From positions 124,001-188,000 of the forward strand of contig VIIQ02000562.1 of the NCBI GenBank assembly GCA_007449985.2: a DNA stretch of 64,000 nt, in the 5' to 3' direction. Below, in pieces: positions 35,363-48,484 of the stretch (position 1 is its first letter; the number at the start of each line of letters is the position of its first letter). The position numbers and the translations under genes were made by a program. The DNA comes from Desmodesmus armatus. Its lineage: Eukaryota > Chlorophyta > Chlorophyceae > Sphaeropleales > Scenedesmaceae. The notes under the pieces were generated by a model, which searched no databases, was not told the origin of the DNA, and saw nothing but the letters and a program-made list of their open reading frames with translations.

Positions 35363-38300
35363 TCACGCTGTGCCTCCCAACTCTTTTATTTCGGCAAGTA
35401 CAGCTGCCTCCGCCTCAATCTTCTGTATCTGCTCTGGCTCAAGCTTGACACCTGCAGAGCAGTGGAATGCAGGGCAGCAGCAGCTGTCAGGACATGCGTG
35501 CCCAGGTTGTGGTTCCTCCTGTGTTTCAAAAGTACAAAATGCTGTGTGCACATGACGTTGTAATCAGCAACCATCTTGCTGGAGCATAAATAGGGTGGCA
35601 AGTGCTTGACAGACAAGCTGGTGCGATGGTCCATACCCTGCTGCAGCACTTCACACACAATGTACAAGCAGCAAGGGTCTCACCTTCTTTGTCCCGCTTG
35701 TCCTTGAGCTGCTGTATCTGCCGCAGCTTCTTCTGCAGTGCCCTGACACGCTTCTGTGCTGCATCTCCACCCTCAGCCTCACCAATCCCTGCATCAGCCA
35801 TCTGCAAGCAACACAATGCAACAAGGGCCACATGCGGCAGCACCAAGACATCAGCACAGCAGCAGAAACGGCAAGGCATGAGCTGGGGGATATTTACAGT
35901 CGTACTTCACCCCACAATCTCGTCAGTGACACGGGTACTGACAACGCATGTTTAGCCGGGGCTGCATCTGCATGTGCGCGCTGCCCGCTGCTGTGCCAAG
36001 ACTACCCTGAAAATCCGTTCACCAGTCGACAAAGCAGCCGCCGCAAACCCACCTGCTGTGTTGCCGCCTCCACTGCTGCTGCTTGGCTGCTGCTGTTACT
36101 GCTGCCGCCTGCCGCCTGCTGCTGCTGCTGCTCCCCGTCCTCCTCATCCCCACCCGCCTTGGCTTTCTTGCTAGCCCGCTTTTTGGCATTCTTGCTGGCT
36201 GCCTTGCTCACAAACTCGGCACCAGGTGGCAGCGGCTTTCCTGCCTGGTTGGTGATGCGGCCTGGCTTGCTGCTGCTGTCGTAGGCCAGGCTGAAAGTGG
36301 GCCCGCTGCCTGACGCTGATGCACCCTCTGATAAGTGCTGCTGCAAGGTACGCATGGCAGGGGGTCTGCAGCACACACACGACCAATGCAGAAGGCTGCT
36401 TGATTTGAATTGATGCACATGCCTAGGTAACACATGCATGCCATATGTTACGTACCAAGCTGTTTGAGGGGGCTTCCCTAGCTGTCAGCTGTGTCTCCCC
36501 CTAAACCGTCCAAAAGACCTGTAGGTTTTGACTTCAACCTATAGCTCCGTTGAAAACGCTAGCAGCAGCTGCTGCACCCCATTTTCAAACGTGCTTGGGA
36601 ACGACAGAATTGTCAGCCAGCACATCACAGCATCCGCCCAGCAAGCACCACACACCTGTACGCGCCCTTGGACTGTCCAGCAGCCCCGCCAGCAGCACCA
36701 GCTGACCCAGCCGCTCCTGCAGCCCCATTGCTGCTTGCTGCTGCTGCCAGGCGCTCTGGTGAGGGTGGCCTGTCCTCAAAGGTTGTGCCTGCTGGTGCCG
36801 GCATCCAGTTGGCCTCAAACAGGATCTCAAAGGGCTTCTCACACAGCTTCTCACCTGGATCAGGTCAGCAGACAGCAAGACAACAAGTACAAAGGAACAC
36901 GTGGGGTTGGCGGTCACTCATGCATGTTCTTACTTGTTTGGCCTACCCTCCTTACCTTTTTTTACAAAGTTGCTGGGACAGACGGGACAATTCTGCAGAT
37001 GCACTGCTGCGCCATCTCATTCTCCAAAACCATCCAGACCCAGGCAGGACTGGTTTCAGTACCACTGACTAGTTCACGTATCACTGACAGCCAGCCGCCA
37101 CAAAGAAAAGTAGCAGTGTGGTGGCTGTGACTCACCCACGTAGTTGAACACGCGCACGTTGTTGTCCACACGCAGGCGAGGTGCTGTTGTTGCTGTGAGG
37201 AAGTAGCGGCCGCAGGGGGACCAGGCTGCTGTGACTGAGCTGCCGCTGCGGGTCTTGCCCATCTGCTTGCAGTTGCCCTTGGCCAGCTTGTTGAAAAACA
37301 CAATGTCACCTGCAGCCAGGGCACAGCACGACACAGCACAGCACATATTGCATCAGTCAACATCTGCCACTGAATTTACCAAGATATTCTGGCGCAGCAT
37401 TTTTAGGACAGCATGGCAATCATGACAGCAAGATGCAGTGCGTGCTCCGTGAGGGCATGCTTCAAACGTGTCACAGTATGAGACACGATTGAGCAGCAGC
37501 AGCAGCAGCAGCCAGCAACACCAAGATACCCACCGGGCAAGTTGCCAAAGCCAGCAATGGCCAGGAAGCGTCCAAAGGGGTTCCAGCGTGCCACGTTGTA
37601 GGGGCCAGAGCCCAGGTCAAACACAGGCTTGCACTTGAAGTCGTGCAGGATCACCTGGCGCAACAAACAGAAAGCACCACAGATGCAAGGGCTGTGGGTG
37701 CCTAGCCACAGAATTTGGGTAGCGCCACATACCAACTGAATCACATGGACTGGCAACCCATAAAACAGGTATGTACTGATAGCAAGACACGAGCAGCTGC
37801 ATGACAGACGCTGTTCAACACCATAACGCTCTTTGTCACTTTCTCTGTCTAAACCTCCAACCCAGCCTGTCCCACCTACCCACTTTGCATAGCAGCAAAC
37901 AAGCCGTCTGCGTAGCTGCTTGCACACCGTTTTGAAACTCCCCCCCCCCCCTGACCTTTGCAGGCATGAAGCCAGCCACAACCACAAAGAAGTCTCCTGC
38001 AGGTGACCACTGCACATCATGCACGGAGCCGTCCTTGGGCATCTGCACCGCACAGGCTGCATCACCCCTGTCAGCCTCTGCAGGCAGGTAGTGCAGCTTC
38101 GACTCCCCATAGTAGGACTGGTTGGTGGCATCAGTCTCACAGGTGGCCATGAACAGGCAGGCAGTGGAGGGGGCGTTCCACATAATCTGGGCACCTGCAG
38201 TTCAGTCGAACAAAGGCAGTACAGATATGAGTGCTTGAGTATGTTGGGCAGCTATGCAGGTCAGCCTGTGCAAGGCAGCATGTAGGGTGCAGCCTGGGCA

Positions 38301-40184
38301 CAGCAGAACGAACTGTTGGCTGGGCATCCCAAGGTACCGCCATAGGTGGTACTGCCATACAGCACTACTGCAGCAACACTGTTATCAGTCATGCACCATG
38401 ATTTGAATGTCGCTTATGATGCCCGATGAAAGGGTCAGCCTAGCCACAAGCCCACTACTGCAAGATGCTGAAGTCCTGCTGGTACCTGATCCACCACCGT
38501 CCCGGCACCAACAGAATTCAAGTCATGTACAACACCATTTTAACAAAGGCCGGCCCCACCTGTGGCCCTGTAGAAGCTCTTGCGGCTGATGGTGACAGGC
38601 TGCTCCCCGCTGTGGTCCAGCACTGTTGCCACTGCGGGTTGGCCCTTGGCCTCTGCTATGAATGCTGCCAGCAGCGGCTTGTCAGCAGGGCAGGGCTGGA
38701 AGGTGGTCACACCCTTGATGGGGATCTTCCTGGCCACTGCACAGCACACGACACAGCAAAGCACAGCATGTCGTGTCATAGCATAGCATCAGCACAGCTC
38801 CAACCAGCTCAACATACTAGCAGATTGAGACATCCTGACGCGGCTTCAAGCTTGAGGCTCTGTTAAAGACGTTGCAGCAATGCGGCTGTAGGCCCCGCTC
38901 CCCAGCGCTCAAGCTGCACTGCGGATGCTGACAACTGCAGCCTCCCGCTCTCAGCACAGCACAACCCTGCTGATGTATGTTCATCATGTGTGTGAAAGGT
39001 GCCACCATCAGTGATGGGCTGCTGTGTGGTGCCATGGGCAAGGCTGCCCAAGCTCTCAAGCAGGGCCCTGCACTCACTCACCCTTGAAGCCATCCGCCCT
39101 GCTGTACTGGTGCACAGTGTTTGTGACGCCATGGAACAGCGACTGGTCGTCGGTGCCCCAGTGCAGCAGTGGCCAGGCCTCCTTGTGAACTGACTTGGAA
39201 CCAACCTCAAACACCACGGCACCTGACGACACATCCCACACCTGCAACCACACAGTGACACTGTCATACTTCTGCTCAGAACTTGACTGGCAGCGCCGAC
39301 AACTCAGCTCGCAGCCTGGCTGAACTGCAATCTGTCTTAGACACACAGACGATAAACATACACACACCAGGAATGCAAGGGCCTCCTGGTCGGACCAGCT
39401 GTGTGTTGCATACACGAGTGGATCACCACAGTGCAGATGCATACCCAACTGCTCATTTACACGCAGCTGGTGTCAACACCACAGCTTCATACAGCGCACA
39501 CAGCAACCCCCGTACCTTAATGTTCTTTGCCTGCTGCCCGTCCGGTCCCTTGCCTGGCCGCACTGCTGTGGTGATGAAGGAACCGGTCCTGCTCCAGTCA
39601 ACCAGCATGACTCCAGCTGCAGCCAGGCTGGCCAACTGTACGCAGGGAAGCAACAGCCAGAGTGGACACGTGAACGGTATCAGTACTGCGCTGCTGTTTG
39701 TGCTTCCTGCGCATCTAGACCGTTGACGCCAACGTGCCACAGAATAGGTTAGGCAGTTGGGGCTGGGCACAGCACAGTTGGTGATACAGTACACAACCAG
39801 AAGCCCAAACCGATCTTGAGCTCCCTGCTAAAGCACAACTGCCTGTTTCATGGGGAAAGCTGCATCTATGCAGTTCTGTGGTCACCTTGTCGCCTGTTGC
39901 TGTGGCATACACATTGACGCCCTCCTCTGTCACTGCTGCCAGCTTTGTCCCGTCGGCTGAGCTGTAAGCTGCCTTGCCAGCGACACTGCAATACACCAGG
40001 CACACAAAGGGAATGGTTTTGAGGAAGTGCGGGAGCTAATGTGGTGATTAGCAGCACCGGTGTGCGCAGGAGGCACAAGCTGGGTGGCGGGCACAACACA
40101 CGCACCCCTTGAAGCTGCTGCATTCCTGCAGGTCAGGGATGCCTGCCCACAGGCTAGCCTTGTCAGGCTGCCGCACTGCAAACC
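35363..40184 (-). CDS. EIF2A: Eukaryotic translation initiation factor 2A (eIF2A)
   Basis: A multi-exon gene encoding an N-terminal WD40-type beta-propeller and a basic C-terminal coiled region. From the 5' side: QPDKASLWAGIPDLQECSSF (about 40180-40107), SSADGTKLAAVTEEGVNVYA (about 39990-39885), VDWSRTGSFITTAVRPG, VWDVSSGAVVFEVGSKSVH, SYYGESKLHYLPAE with MPKDGSVHDVQWSPAGDF, CKPVFDLGSGPYNVARWNP, AGFGNLPG, AAWSPCGRYFLTATTAPRLR followed by VDNNVRVFNYVG, then PFEILFEANWMPAP, YRPPAMR, and a tail with KKLRQIQQLKDKRDKEG and PEQIQKIEAEAAVLAEI before the stop at 35363. These blocks match eIF2A in order. eIF2A is a monomeric factor implicated in non-canonical initiation; it is not the eIF2 alpha subunit. 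The start codon lies in an exon upstream of 40184 that I could not fix. Confidence 0.9.
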
Positions 40185-40694
40185 AACAGACACAAGGTTA
40201 ATTGATATATCTATGAAAGACTGGGTTTGGCTTGCTGTGGGCTGATCTGGTGGTGAAGCACAGGTGGAGACAGTACCTATCAACTGCATTGTTTGAGGCA
40301 ACCTGGAGGCTCAGCAGTGATGATCAACAATACACACAGGTTGGTAATATAAGTGGCACTGACGTCAACATGACGGCTTCATGCGTTGTGCCACTACTGA
40401 CACGAAGGTATATGTGAAGGTTTGTCGGTGTTACACACGAACGTATGTGCGATGATTTTCCCAAGTTACAAAACGTAACAAGGACGTTTGTTCCATTATA
40501 GCGCTCTGCTGAACGCAACAACGACACCAGCAGCAGCAGCAGTCCCAGATCAAACAAGACGTTGGGGAAAGAAGGTTGTTAACGCTCATCATCCATCAGC
40601 TCACCGCTTCTCTTTTTGTCAGAATTCGCGGTTGTGGAGCTAGCTTGTCAAGCAGCCCTCAGATTGATATCCGCAGGGGGGGCAGATCATCTAG
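40185..40694. promoter_or_regulatory. Divergent intergenic region between eIF2A (minus) and the KDZ gene (plus)
   Basis: About 500 bases separating two head-to-head genes. It is less GC-rich than its surroundings around 40430-40520 and must contain the first eIF2A exon or 5' UTR as well as both promoters. I do not identify specific elements. Confidence 0.4.
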
Positions 40695-43600
40695 ATGCAG
40701 CAGCAGCAGCAGGATGAGCTGGATGAGATTGAGGGTTGTATCTGGGGTGCACAGGCAGTTGCAGATACTGCACAGTTCAGAGCTAGTATAGCTGCTGAGC
40801 ATGCTCAGCCGAGACGTGGGCCGGCAGCACAGCGAGGGCGCAGCACAGCGCGTACAGAAACAGGCAGGAGGCGTGCCGCCAGTGCACCAGGAGAGCGCCA
40901 GTCCCGCAGACAGCGCACAGGGTCCAGGGACGGCCGGCCAGCGGCAGGTCGTGGCAGGGCAGGGGCAGCGGCTGGAATGCCAGCACGGCAGCACGAGCAG
41001 GGGCTGGTGACCTGCCCCCAGAGCCACAGGCCACTGATGCCGATCTGCAAGCAGACGCAGATGCACAGGCAGCTGCCTTCAGTGCTTTCAGGCAGGAGAT
41101 GCAAGCTGAGAATGACAGGTGTCAGGAAGAGCTACAAGCAGAAGCAGCAGCAGCAGCAGCAGATGCTGCCAACAGGCCCTCTGAGTGGGGTGAGCGCTGC
41201 GAGGAGGAAGAGCGACGCTGGCGCAGGCACGCCCCCAGCATCGGTGCTGCTGTGTTGCAGCAGTACGCTGCACCCGACCCAGGAGAGCAGTGCTGCATGT
41301 GCAGCACCCCAGGCTGTACCATCCGGTAAGTATGACTGCAGTTTGGGGCAGTGTGTGCTGTGGTCTGCAGCGCTGTTGCCAGACCAGATGTGCGACGGCT
41401 ACTGACTGGTCAGCGGCTGCGAAGCCTGTTGGCACCCAGTTGTGCTTGCAGCGGACGCTCTCAGTCAACTGCAGCTGCCCCGCATGTCTTGTGTGTTGCC
41501 GTGCAGGTGCTTCACCTGTTGTGCTGCTCACGGGTCTGTGTTCTACTGTGAGGCATGTGATGAGCAGCGCCACACCCACATACACATGCACAGGCGCCAG
41601 AAGTACAACGACAGCTGCTGGGAGGAGCTGCCACGGGCTGACCCCAACAACGGTGGGTCGAGTGGTGTGCTGACCATAGTAAATGCTATCACCGCTCACG
41701 TGCTGCCAGACACACATGGTGGAGACTGCAGTGCAGTCGCCCGCCGCCCCCCACTTACTGCAGCTTGGAGTGCCTGGCACTGTGTGTCGGTTGTCCTTTA
41801 GCGCCAGACAGGTGCAAATGCTAATGTCACTGGTGGTGCGTGTCTGTGCTGCAGGCCACTTTCTATTTCAGCCGAGTCAGTGCACCAAGTGCAACAGCAG
41901 CTGCATCACTGACACTGTGGTCAAGACACAGGAGCTTGCTTACATCACAATGGGTGAGGCAGTCTTGTTTGATGCAGCTGGTCCTTGGGCAGAGCAGCAA
42001 CTGCCTAGCGCTGGCCGTCACAGACCTCCTACCAGGTGTCAGGCTGTGGGTGCTGGCTTGTTGCACTGTTTGTCAACAGGTCACTGGGCTGCGTTTTGCC
42101 TCGTCCAATATCTGTGCCCCCCCCCCCCCCCCCGCCTGCAGGTGGTGTCATTAAAGCCAAGCGCGCTGCATACAAGTGCGGGAATCCACAGTGCGCAGCA
42201 GCAGTGTGGCAGCAGCCTGAGCAGTTTGTGTCTGTGGGCGCATGGCCGGCGTCCCTGGATGATGAGCACCTCAGGTCAGCACCATCCACGCTAGAAGCAT
42301 TGTATGCCAGCTGGTTGCTTTCAGGGTGTGGCCGTCGGGTCAATCATCACTTCCTGTGAGCAGCATGTGTGCTTGTCCATACATCTACATGCAGTGCGCG
42401 GGCTGTTGACGCAGAGAGCGCAATGAGGCAATGTGGCAAGAGCGTGTCAATGTAGGCCTTGCCCATCTCTGTCTGGCAATTCTTGTATGTTTAACAATTG
42501 CTGTGCGCAGGACCATCATCGCACAAGATGTGCTGCAGCTGTATGATGCCCTGAAGCTCCGCGCGCCCACAGTGTCACTGGATGCTTTCGTCAAGGCGCT
42601 TGCCGATGCCTCCTGGCACAGCAATCTGCAGCAGGTGTGTGTGGCAATGCAGTTACTCCTGGCCTCCTGCGACAACCTCGTGTCAGCACCTGGGCCGGAA
42701 GGCATGCATAGTTTTCAAACTTTCCGGTCCTTCTCTACCACCCATAGCGTGCCTGAGCGCCATGCTTTCCTGTGCTTTTCACTGCAGCCCTGGCAGAGCG
42801 TCAGCAGAAGCGCGTTCCGCCGTGCGGCAGACGAGTACAGCAGCTGCCAGCTTGACTTGCGCCTGGGAGTGAAACAGCTGAATGATCTGCACTGCCCAGC
42901 TTGCAGCGGAGGCAGCTGCGCTTACCACATAGACAGCAACATGAAGCTGTTTGTGTGGGAGCGTCTGCGGCAGTTGTGGCGGGAGCCCCACTTCAGGGAG
43001 TTCTTTGCTGGCAGCGCAGACGTACAGTGCACGCTTCAAGCTGTTGATGCTGCTCGGGTAGGTGGCCTGCTAGGTGGGATGTTGGCAGCTCATCAGCTGC
43101 TGGATGCGCTCACCTGTCCGGCGGGGCTGACTCACTCACTCAACGGTCTGGCTTGATGTTGTGACACTTGTGTGATGCCATCGTGCACGTTGTTGGCATT
43201 GGTCACTCTTCTCGGCAATCACTGTCACAATATGGTGCCGTGGACGGCATCTGTCTTATACTAGGGCTTCTTTCCTGCTTGCAGGCAGGTGGGACTCAAG
43301 CTAGCAACGGCGTTGCTGCGGCGGCTGCAGAAGCAGCTGCTGAACGCACTGACAGGACCTGCAACGGCGTGTGGACAGCAGCAGGTGATGGACAGCAACG
43401 CCGGATGTCCAAGCAGGCTGTGACAGGGCGGTGTGTAGGTGAGCGCTGCGATTGGTCTGCTGCTTACAGTCATTTACAGTATTTTTGGTTCCATTGACTT
43501 CCTGCAGCTCTCGTCACCTTGAGAAAGCACGTCATGAACAACGAAAACAAATCGTGACCCCGCAAAACATTCATTGATGCATGTGTTTGTGCACTGTTAT

Positions 43601-46600
43601 GCTGAGCATAGGCTCTGCTCCATCTGAGCGCTAGTGATTGTGCTGTTGTGTGCTGCAGCAACGGACGCTCGCCATGGCCTTCCCATTGTGGCCGCAAACC
43701 TCATCAACAGTGGGGAGCGCTATGCCTATGCCCTCCACCTGCTGGTGTTCCACCTGCCGCACTGCACCCAGCTGCACATTGACATAATGTGCAAGTGGGC
43801 GCCCTGGCTGCAGCGCTCAGTGACCGCTTTGCTACAGGAACCCCCGGCGGGTGTTGACACAGCACTGCGTGACCGCATCTTGCAGCTGAGGCAGCTGGTG
43901 ACAGCAGCAAACAACCTGGAGGGTGTGCGCAAGGTCCTGTCCCACGCTCATGGCACTCTGCACGCCCTCAACTGCCAGGTGTGCTTCTCTGCTGGATACA
44001 AGGCAGCACATCACCTGCAGCAGGTTGTAGGCTTCCATAGGGCCTTGCGGCAACACAGCATGTGGGCTTGCTGTTGTTGCAGCCAGTCAAAAACACCACA
44101 TGGAACAAACAACATCTTATGGCATCACTCTGTCAACTGCCTCGTGGTGCAGGTCCTGTGGCAGCCGGGCTGGACAGAAGGCTGCGCCAAGGCTTTGGGT
44201 GAGGAGGGAGAGCAGTTCTTCTCATACTTCTCCAAGTATGCGTTCACCACACGCAACCAGAGCGCCGCAGGTGCGTACATGGCAACTTCTGCATTCCTGG
44301 GAGGCCCATGTTCCTATGGTTGGCTTTCAACGCCCAGTATCGTGTCGGTAGGCATCATCATCATCATCATCATCGGGTCTGGTGTGTGCTGCTATGAACA
44401 ATGGCAGGCTGTGTGCCCAAACGCCTTCGGGGCTGCGCCTGGCTGCAGGGCGCGTGTCGACGAGTCCTTGCTGCGACCACACAGGCTGTTTCATTGTTGC
44501 ATAGGTTCCCTGGTGCACTCTGTCTCTTTGCCTCTTTCGGCACTGTTCCGCCGCCTAACCTCACCCCTGCTTCATTGCACCACCCCTTGTGCTCAGGTGC
44601 TGATGACCAGCTGACCAAGGCGGCCTTCCACTTTGCCCGGCTGAAGAAGCGTGGGCAAGCAGACTTGCTGGTCCGCCGACACAAGAAGTTCAGCAAGCTG
44701 CTGCCCAAGGCTGAGGCAAAGCTCGCAGAACAGCTGCAGCTGATGGTGGATACCCCAGTTGCTCAGCGGCCAGCTTTTGTGTGCAGCTTGCGGGAAGCGC
44801 TGCAGGAACACGCTCGGGGTGAGCCGGGTGTACTTTGGGGCTGTGCGTTGGGGTGGCAGCATTGACTTTGGCAACGAAGGCAGTGTAGGCATGCACAGGC
44901 ACTGAGCACTCACTATCTGCTATCCCAGTTTGCGAGCAAGGCATGCTGATGGCTAGCCAATATATGCACCATCCTACAGGAGGGTTGTGGTGTTGTTCTG
45001 CAGATGAAATCCACCGACCCCGTGACGGCAACAGGAAGCTGTTGGAGCAGTACAGCGAGGCAGTGCTGGTGCGGGATGCAGAGCAGGTCACAGCGGCACT
45101 AAACAGCTCCCTTGCCAACCTGGGCATGCACAGCGAGAGCCTGGCAGCTGTCCGTGTCATGGCCGGCCTGACAGACCCCAACCTTGCTCTGCTGCATGAG
45201 ACGGCTGAGAAGCTGCGCAAAGCAGCTGAAAAGAGCAGGTAGGCTACATGACCATTCCGTGCTGTTTTGCATCTTGACCTGTTGCTTGCACACATGTGGC
45301 CGCTCAAGACCATTGCTGCTCATTGTAGAACGTGCAAGTACCCATATAATTGGTCGGGTCCTGCAGGTGTGCATGCATGATTGTCCCCGCACTGAGTGTG
45401 CGTTGTCATTGCTGTCCTGCCTGCAGCACTGCCGCAGCAGAAGCAGCAGGTGTCATCAAGGACAAGTTCATGCCTGCCTTAGATGCTAGCATCCTGCGGC
45501 AGCAGAACGTGATGGAGGGGCTGTACCATGACCTGAAGAAGTCGGAGAGCAAGAGGGACGCGCAGGATGCAGGTAGGTTCATGGCCTGGGTGGAGGGAGG
45601 CGGGCGCTTGCACATGCCAGGTAGCAGGATGGTTGGAGTTGAAAAAGTGGGGGCGCAAAAACAAGGCAGAAAGCAAAGCGTGCGCCACAGCCGCACACCC
45701 TCTCCTTCACCGTGTGTGCCCTTAATATTGTGATTCGAAGCTGCAGCCAAGTTTCCCCAATCTCCGTGCATTGGGAACGCGCCCGCATGGCTGTGAATCC
45801 CTGTTGCCCATGCTTAACATCTGCACTCACTGCTGGTGTGCATTGTTTGTGTGATGTGCTTGCAGCCACACCCAAGGAGCGGCAGCGGCACAGCCAGAAG
45901 TGCAGGCAGCTCGCGACCGCCCTGGGACAGTGTGTGCTGCAGTACAATGTGCTGGTGGAGGAGTTCAACAAAGCACTTGCAGACGCTGCCCAGCCCCCGG
46001 GTGTTGCCACTACACAGCATTGGAGGCAGCCACGCAGCCCTACAACAGTGGAGGACGTGCGCAAGCAGCGCTTCAGCTGGGCCAACGAGTACGCATGTAA
46101 GCACACAAGACACACAAACTGTTGCAGGTCTACAGCCATTTGTCACAGCACCTTGCCTTGAGCAATCGCTGGCTTGCAGCACTTTCCAACTGTCACTTGC
46201 AGGTTCACACTGGCGTGCATGTGAATGGCACCCATGCGGCATCCTTCTCGTGTAATGGACGTGGTGTGTGGCAGCCTCAACAACAGCAACACACTTGTCT
46301 GCTGTTCTGCTGCATGCAGTTGACCAGGGCCACCCATTGCGTTTGTATGGGGTTGCGCGCGCCATGGCTATATGTGAGGCAGACAACGAGGTGGCCCGCA
46401 TCAAGGAGGAGCTTGTGTTGTTACCCCAGGAGATGCAAGCACACATCCGCTTCTACCGCGATCTGGAGGCACAGCTCAAGCAGTTGCAGGCAGCCATGGC
46501 AGCTGATAGCGTCCCAACGCCTGAAGGTTTGGTTGCAGCTGGCTTTGCTGTGCTGCCTGGTATGGGGCGCTATCAGCCTGCTGCTGCAGATGTTCTGGCC

Positions 46601-46843
46601 AGCAGTGGTGTGCGCAGCGGGGCTGTCACGTTTGTGCGGCTTGCACAGGTAGAGGTGCAGCAGCTGCTGCGCGTCGCAGTCAAGGCTTTTGCTCGTGCTG
46701 GTGTCGTTGCTGAGAGCGCAGCTGAGCAGCACAGTGAGGAGTCAGACAGTGATGCTGATAGTGAGGATGGGGACCAGGCAGCACCTGCTGCTGGTGGTGG
46801 TGGTGATACCGATGATGATGGTGATGATGATATCATGGTCTGA
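40695..46843 (+). CDS. KDZ-family (Kyakuja-Dileera-Zisupton) DNA transposase
   Basis: About 14 exons. Well-placed ones end or begin at 41325, 41507-41652, 41855-41953, 42142-42274, 42511-42633, 42788-43057, about 43659-43978, about 44153-44270, 45002-45238, about 45426-45570, about 45865-46096 and about 46318-46843, with matching phases where checked. The N-terminal part is basic, then several Cys pairs follow (CCMCSTPGC, CFTCC, FYCEAC, CTKCNSSC, CGNPQC), the cysteine cluster found in front of KDZ domains. CPACSGG...HIDSNMKLF, LHIDIMCKWAPWL and GEEGEQFFSYF supply the expected D, D and E. A long helical region and an acidic end (EESDSDADSEDGDQ, DDDGDDDIMV) finish the protein. KDZ enzymes move DNA transposons by cut-and-paste. 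The start at 40695 conflicts in frame with the CCMC exon, so the N-terminus is unsure. No flanking terminal inverted repeats were identified. Confidence 0.83.
44355..44374 (+). repeat. (ATC)n microsatellite in a KDZ intron
   Basis: About seven ATC units between the exon with TTRNQSAAG and the next coding exon. It is a simple repeat with no coding role. Confidence 0.8.
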
Positions 46844-47485
46844 AGCTTGGTGGTGACAGTGTGGCCATTGGCATGTGTTTGGGTCAATTTGCTGTGCATG
46901 TGTGCTCGTCCAAGTTGCAGCAGCTGTTGTGCACGCAACAAGGAGTGACTACTGTGTGCTGTCAGTGAAAGTTGTAATGAATGGCAGGCTTGCAACACAA
47001 TTGGTGTATAGCAGCAGTTAGGCAGGGCAGCTGGCTTACATGGCTCCAAAAGCCTCTTGCAATTGTGTAGGAGCTAGCCCTGCAGGCGCAGCCATGCTAT
47101 TCTTTGTCAAGTGGGGCCGTGCCAAGTCTGGCAGTTCACTCTCCGGCAGTAATCATCGATACCAGTTCGCAGGGCTGGTGGGGTGAGCAGGTGCCAAGGT
47201 GGTGTGTGCACATGACATGCTGGGGTAGGCGGGCGCCTGCAGTGCGCACACGTTGCAAAGATGGTGAGATATGGGTCTTTGATGTGTTCACCTTGAATTG
47301 GCGGTCAGCGCTTACTGAGGTGTAATGCCATTGTGCATGCCATGTGCACTGCACACAGAAGTTTTCATTGCACACAATCAACAACAGGTTCAACAATCAG
47401 AATGATGAGGCCAACTACGTGCCATGTATGCTTCTGCTGACTAAGGCACACCACTAATGGCCACAAAGGTATTGCGCGCATGCTT

Positions 47486-47785
47486 TGTGGGCTGTAATGT
47501 ACACTACCACACAGCATCTGCCTCATCTGATGCTGCAACAACACTCCAGAACACTGTGGCACCTCACAATCAGCTTCAGCCCAGATCGGCCGTCGGACCC
47601 AATTTGCTTGATTTGGCCCCCCAAACCCCCCCAAAACGACCACCGACACAGGCGCAGCACAGCGCCCCACCTGCAACAAGGCTCTCTCACACACATATGA
47701 CACTGTTTGTGGGTGCCATGCTGTAGGAGAGCTGTAACAAACTGTGCTGACCTCCCCCCCCCCCCATGCCTCTCATCACCCACTA
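47486..47785 (+). repeat. 300-bp direct repeat, copy 1
   Basis: Begins TGTGGGCTGTAATG and ends CATCACCCACTA. It is nearly identical to 48041-48339, with one or two length differences in C-rich tracts. No coding potential is evident. Confidence 0.9.
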
Positions 47786-48040
47786 CCATGGCGTGATGCC
47801 ACGGTTGCGCACTTGAACGGCTTGCATCTGTTGCGCTGGCCAACTGGTGTGGAATCTGGGCATCATTCAGGGAATGAAAGTTGTTGGTAATGACTCAAGG
47901 AGTGCCCCTGTGGAGCCAGAGAGGGTGCAGACCTGTGGCTGGGGTCCAACAGCTTGAGGAGTCATGGCTATCTTGTTGCGTGTTGGTGTGAGATGGATTG
48001 CCGCACATGCGTGCATCACAGTCGTGTTGCACGCATGGGA

Positions 48041-48339
48041 TGTGGGCTGTAATGTACACTACCACACAGCATCTGCCTCATCTGATGCTGCAACAACACT
48101 CCAGAACACTGTGGCACCTCACAATCAGCTTCAGCCCAGATCGGCCGTCGGACCCAATTTGCTTGATTTGGCCCCCCAACCCCCCCAAAACGACCACCGA
48201 CACAGGCGCAGCACAGCGCCCCACCTGCAACAAGGCTCTCTCACACACATATGACACTGTTTGTGGGTGCCATGCTGTAGGAGAGCTGTAACAAACTGTG
48301 CTGACCTCCCCCCCCCCCCATGCCTCTCATCACCCACTA
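48041..48339 (+). repeat. 300-bp direct repeat, copy 2
   Basis: Second copy of 47486-47785; 255 unrelated bases separate the two. Both copies are in the same orientation, so they could be solo LTR-like or tandem-duplicated non-autonomous sequence. Confidence 0.9.
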
Positions 48340-48429
48340 GGAATACAGTACAGTGTCTCCTACTTCACTCACTGACCTGACACCCTGATAGTACGTAGTG
48401 TCCAATCACCACAACAGGCTGATCACTGC

Positions 48430-48484
48430 ATTCTCACTGCAGTCTCACACATCTCTAATTCTCACTGCAGTCTCACACATCTCT
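48430..48484 (+). repeat. Two-copy 28-bp tandem repeat
   Basis: ATTCTCACTGCAGTCTCACA and the bases that follow occur twice with a 28-bp period, just right of direct-repeat copy 2. Confidence 0.85.
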
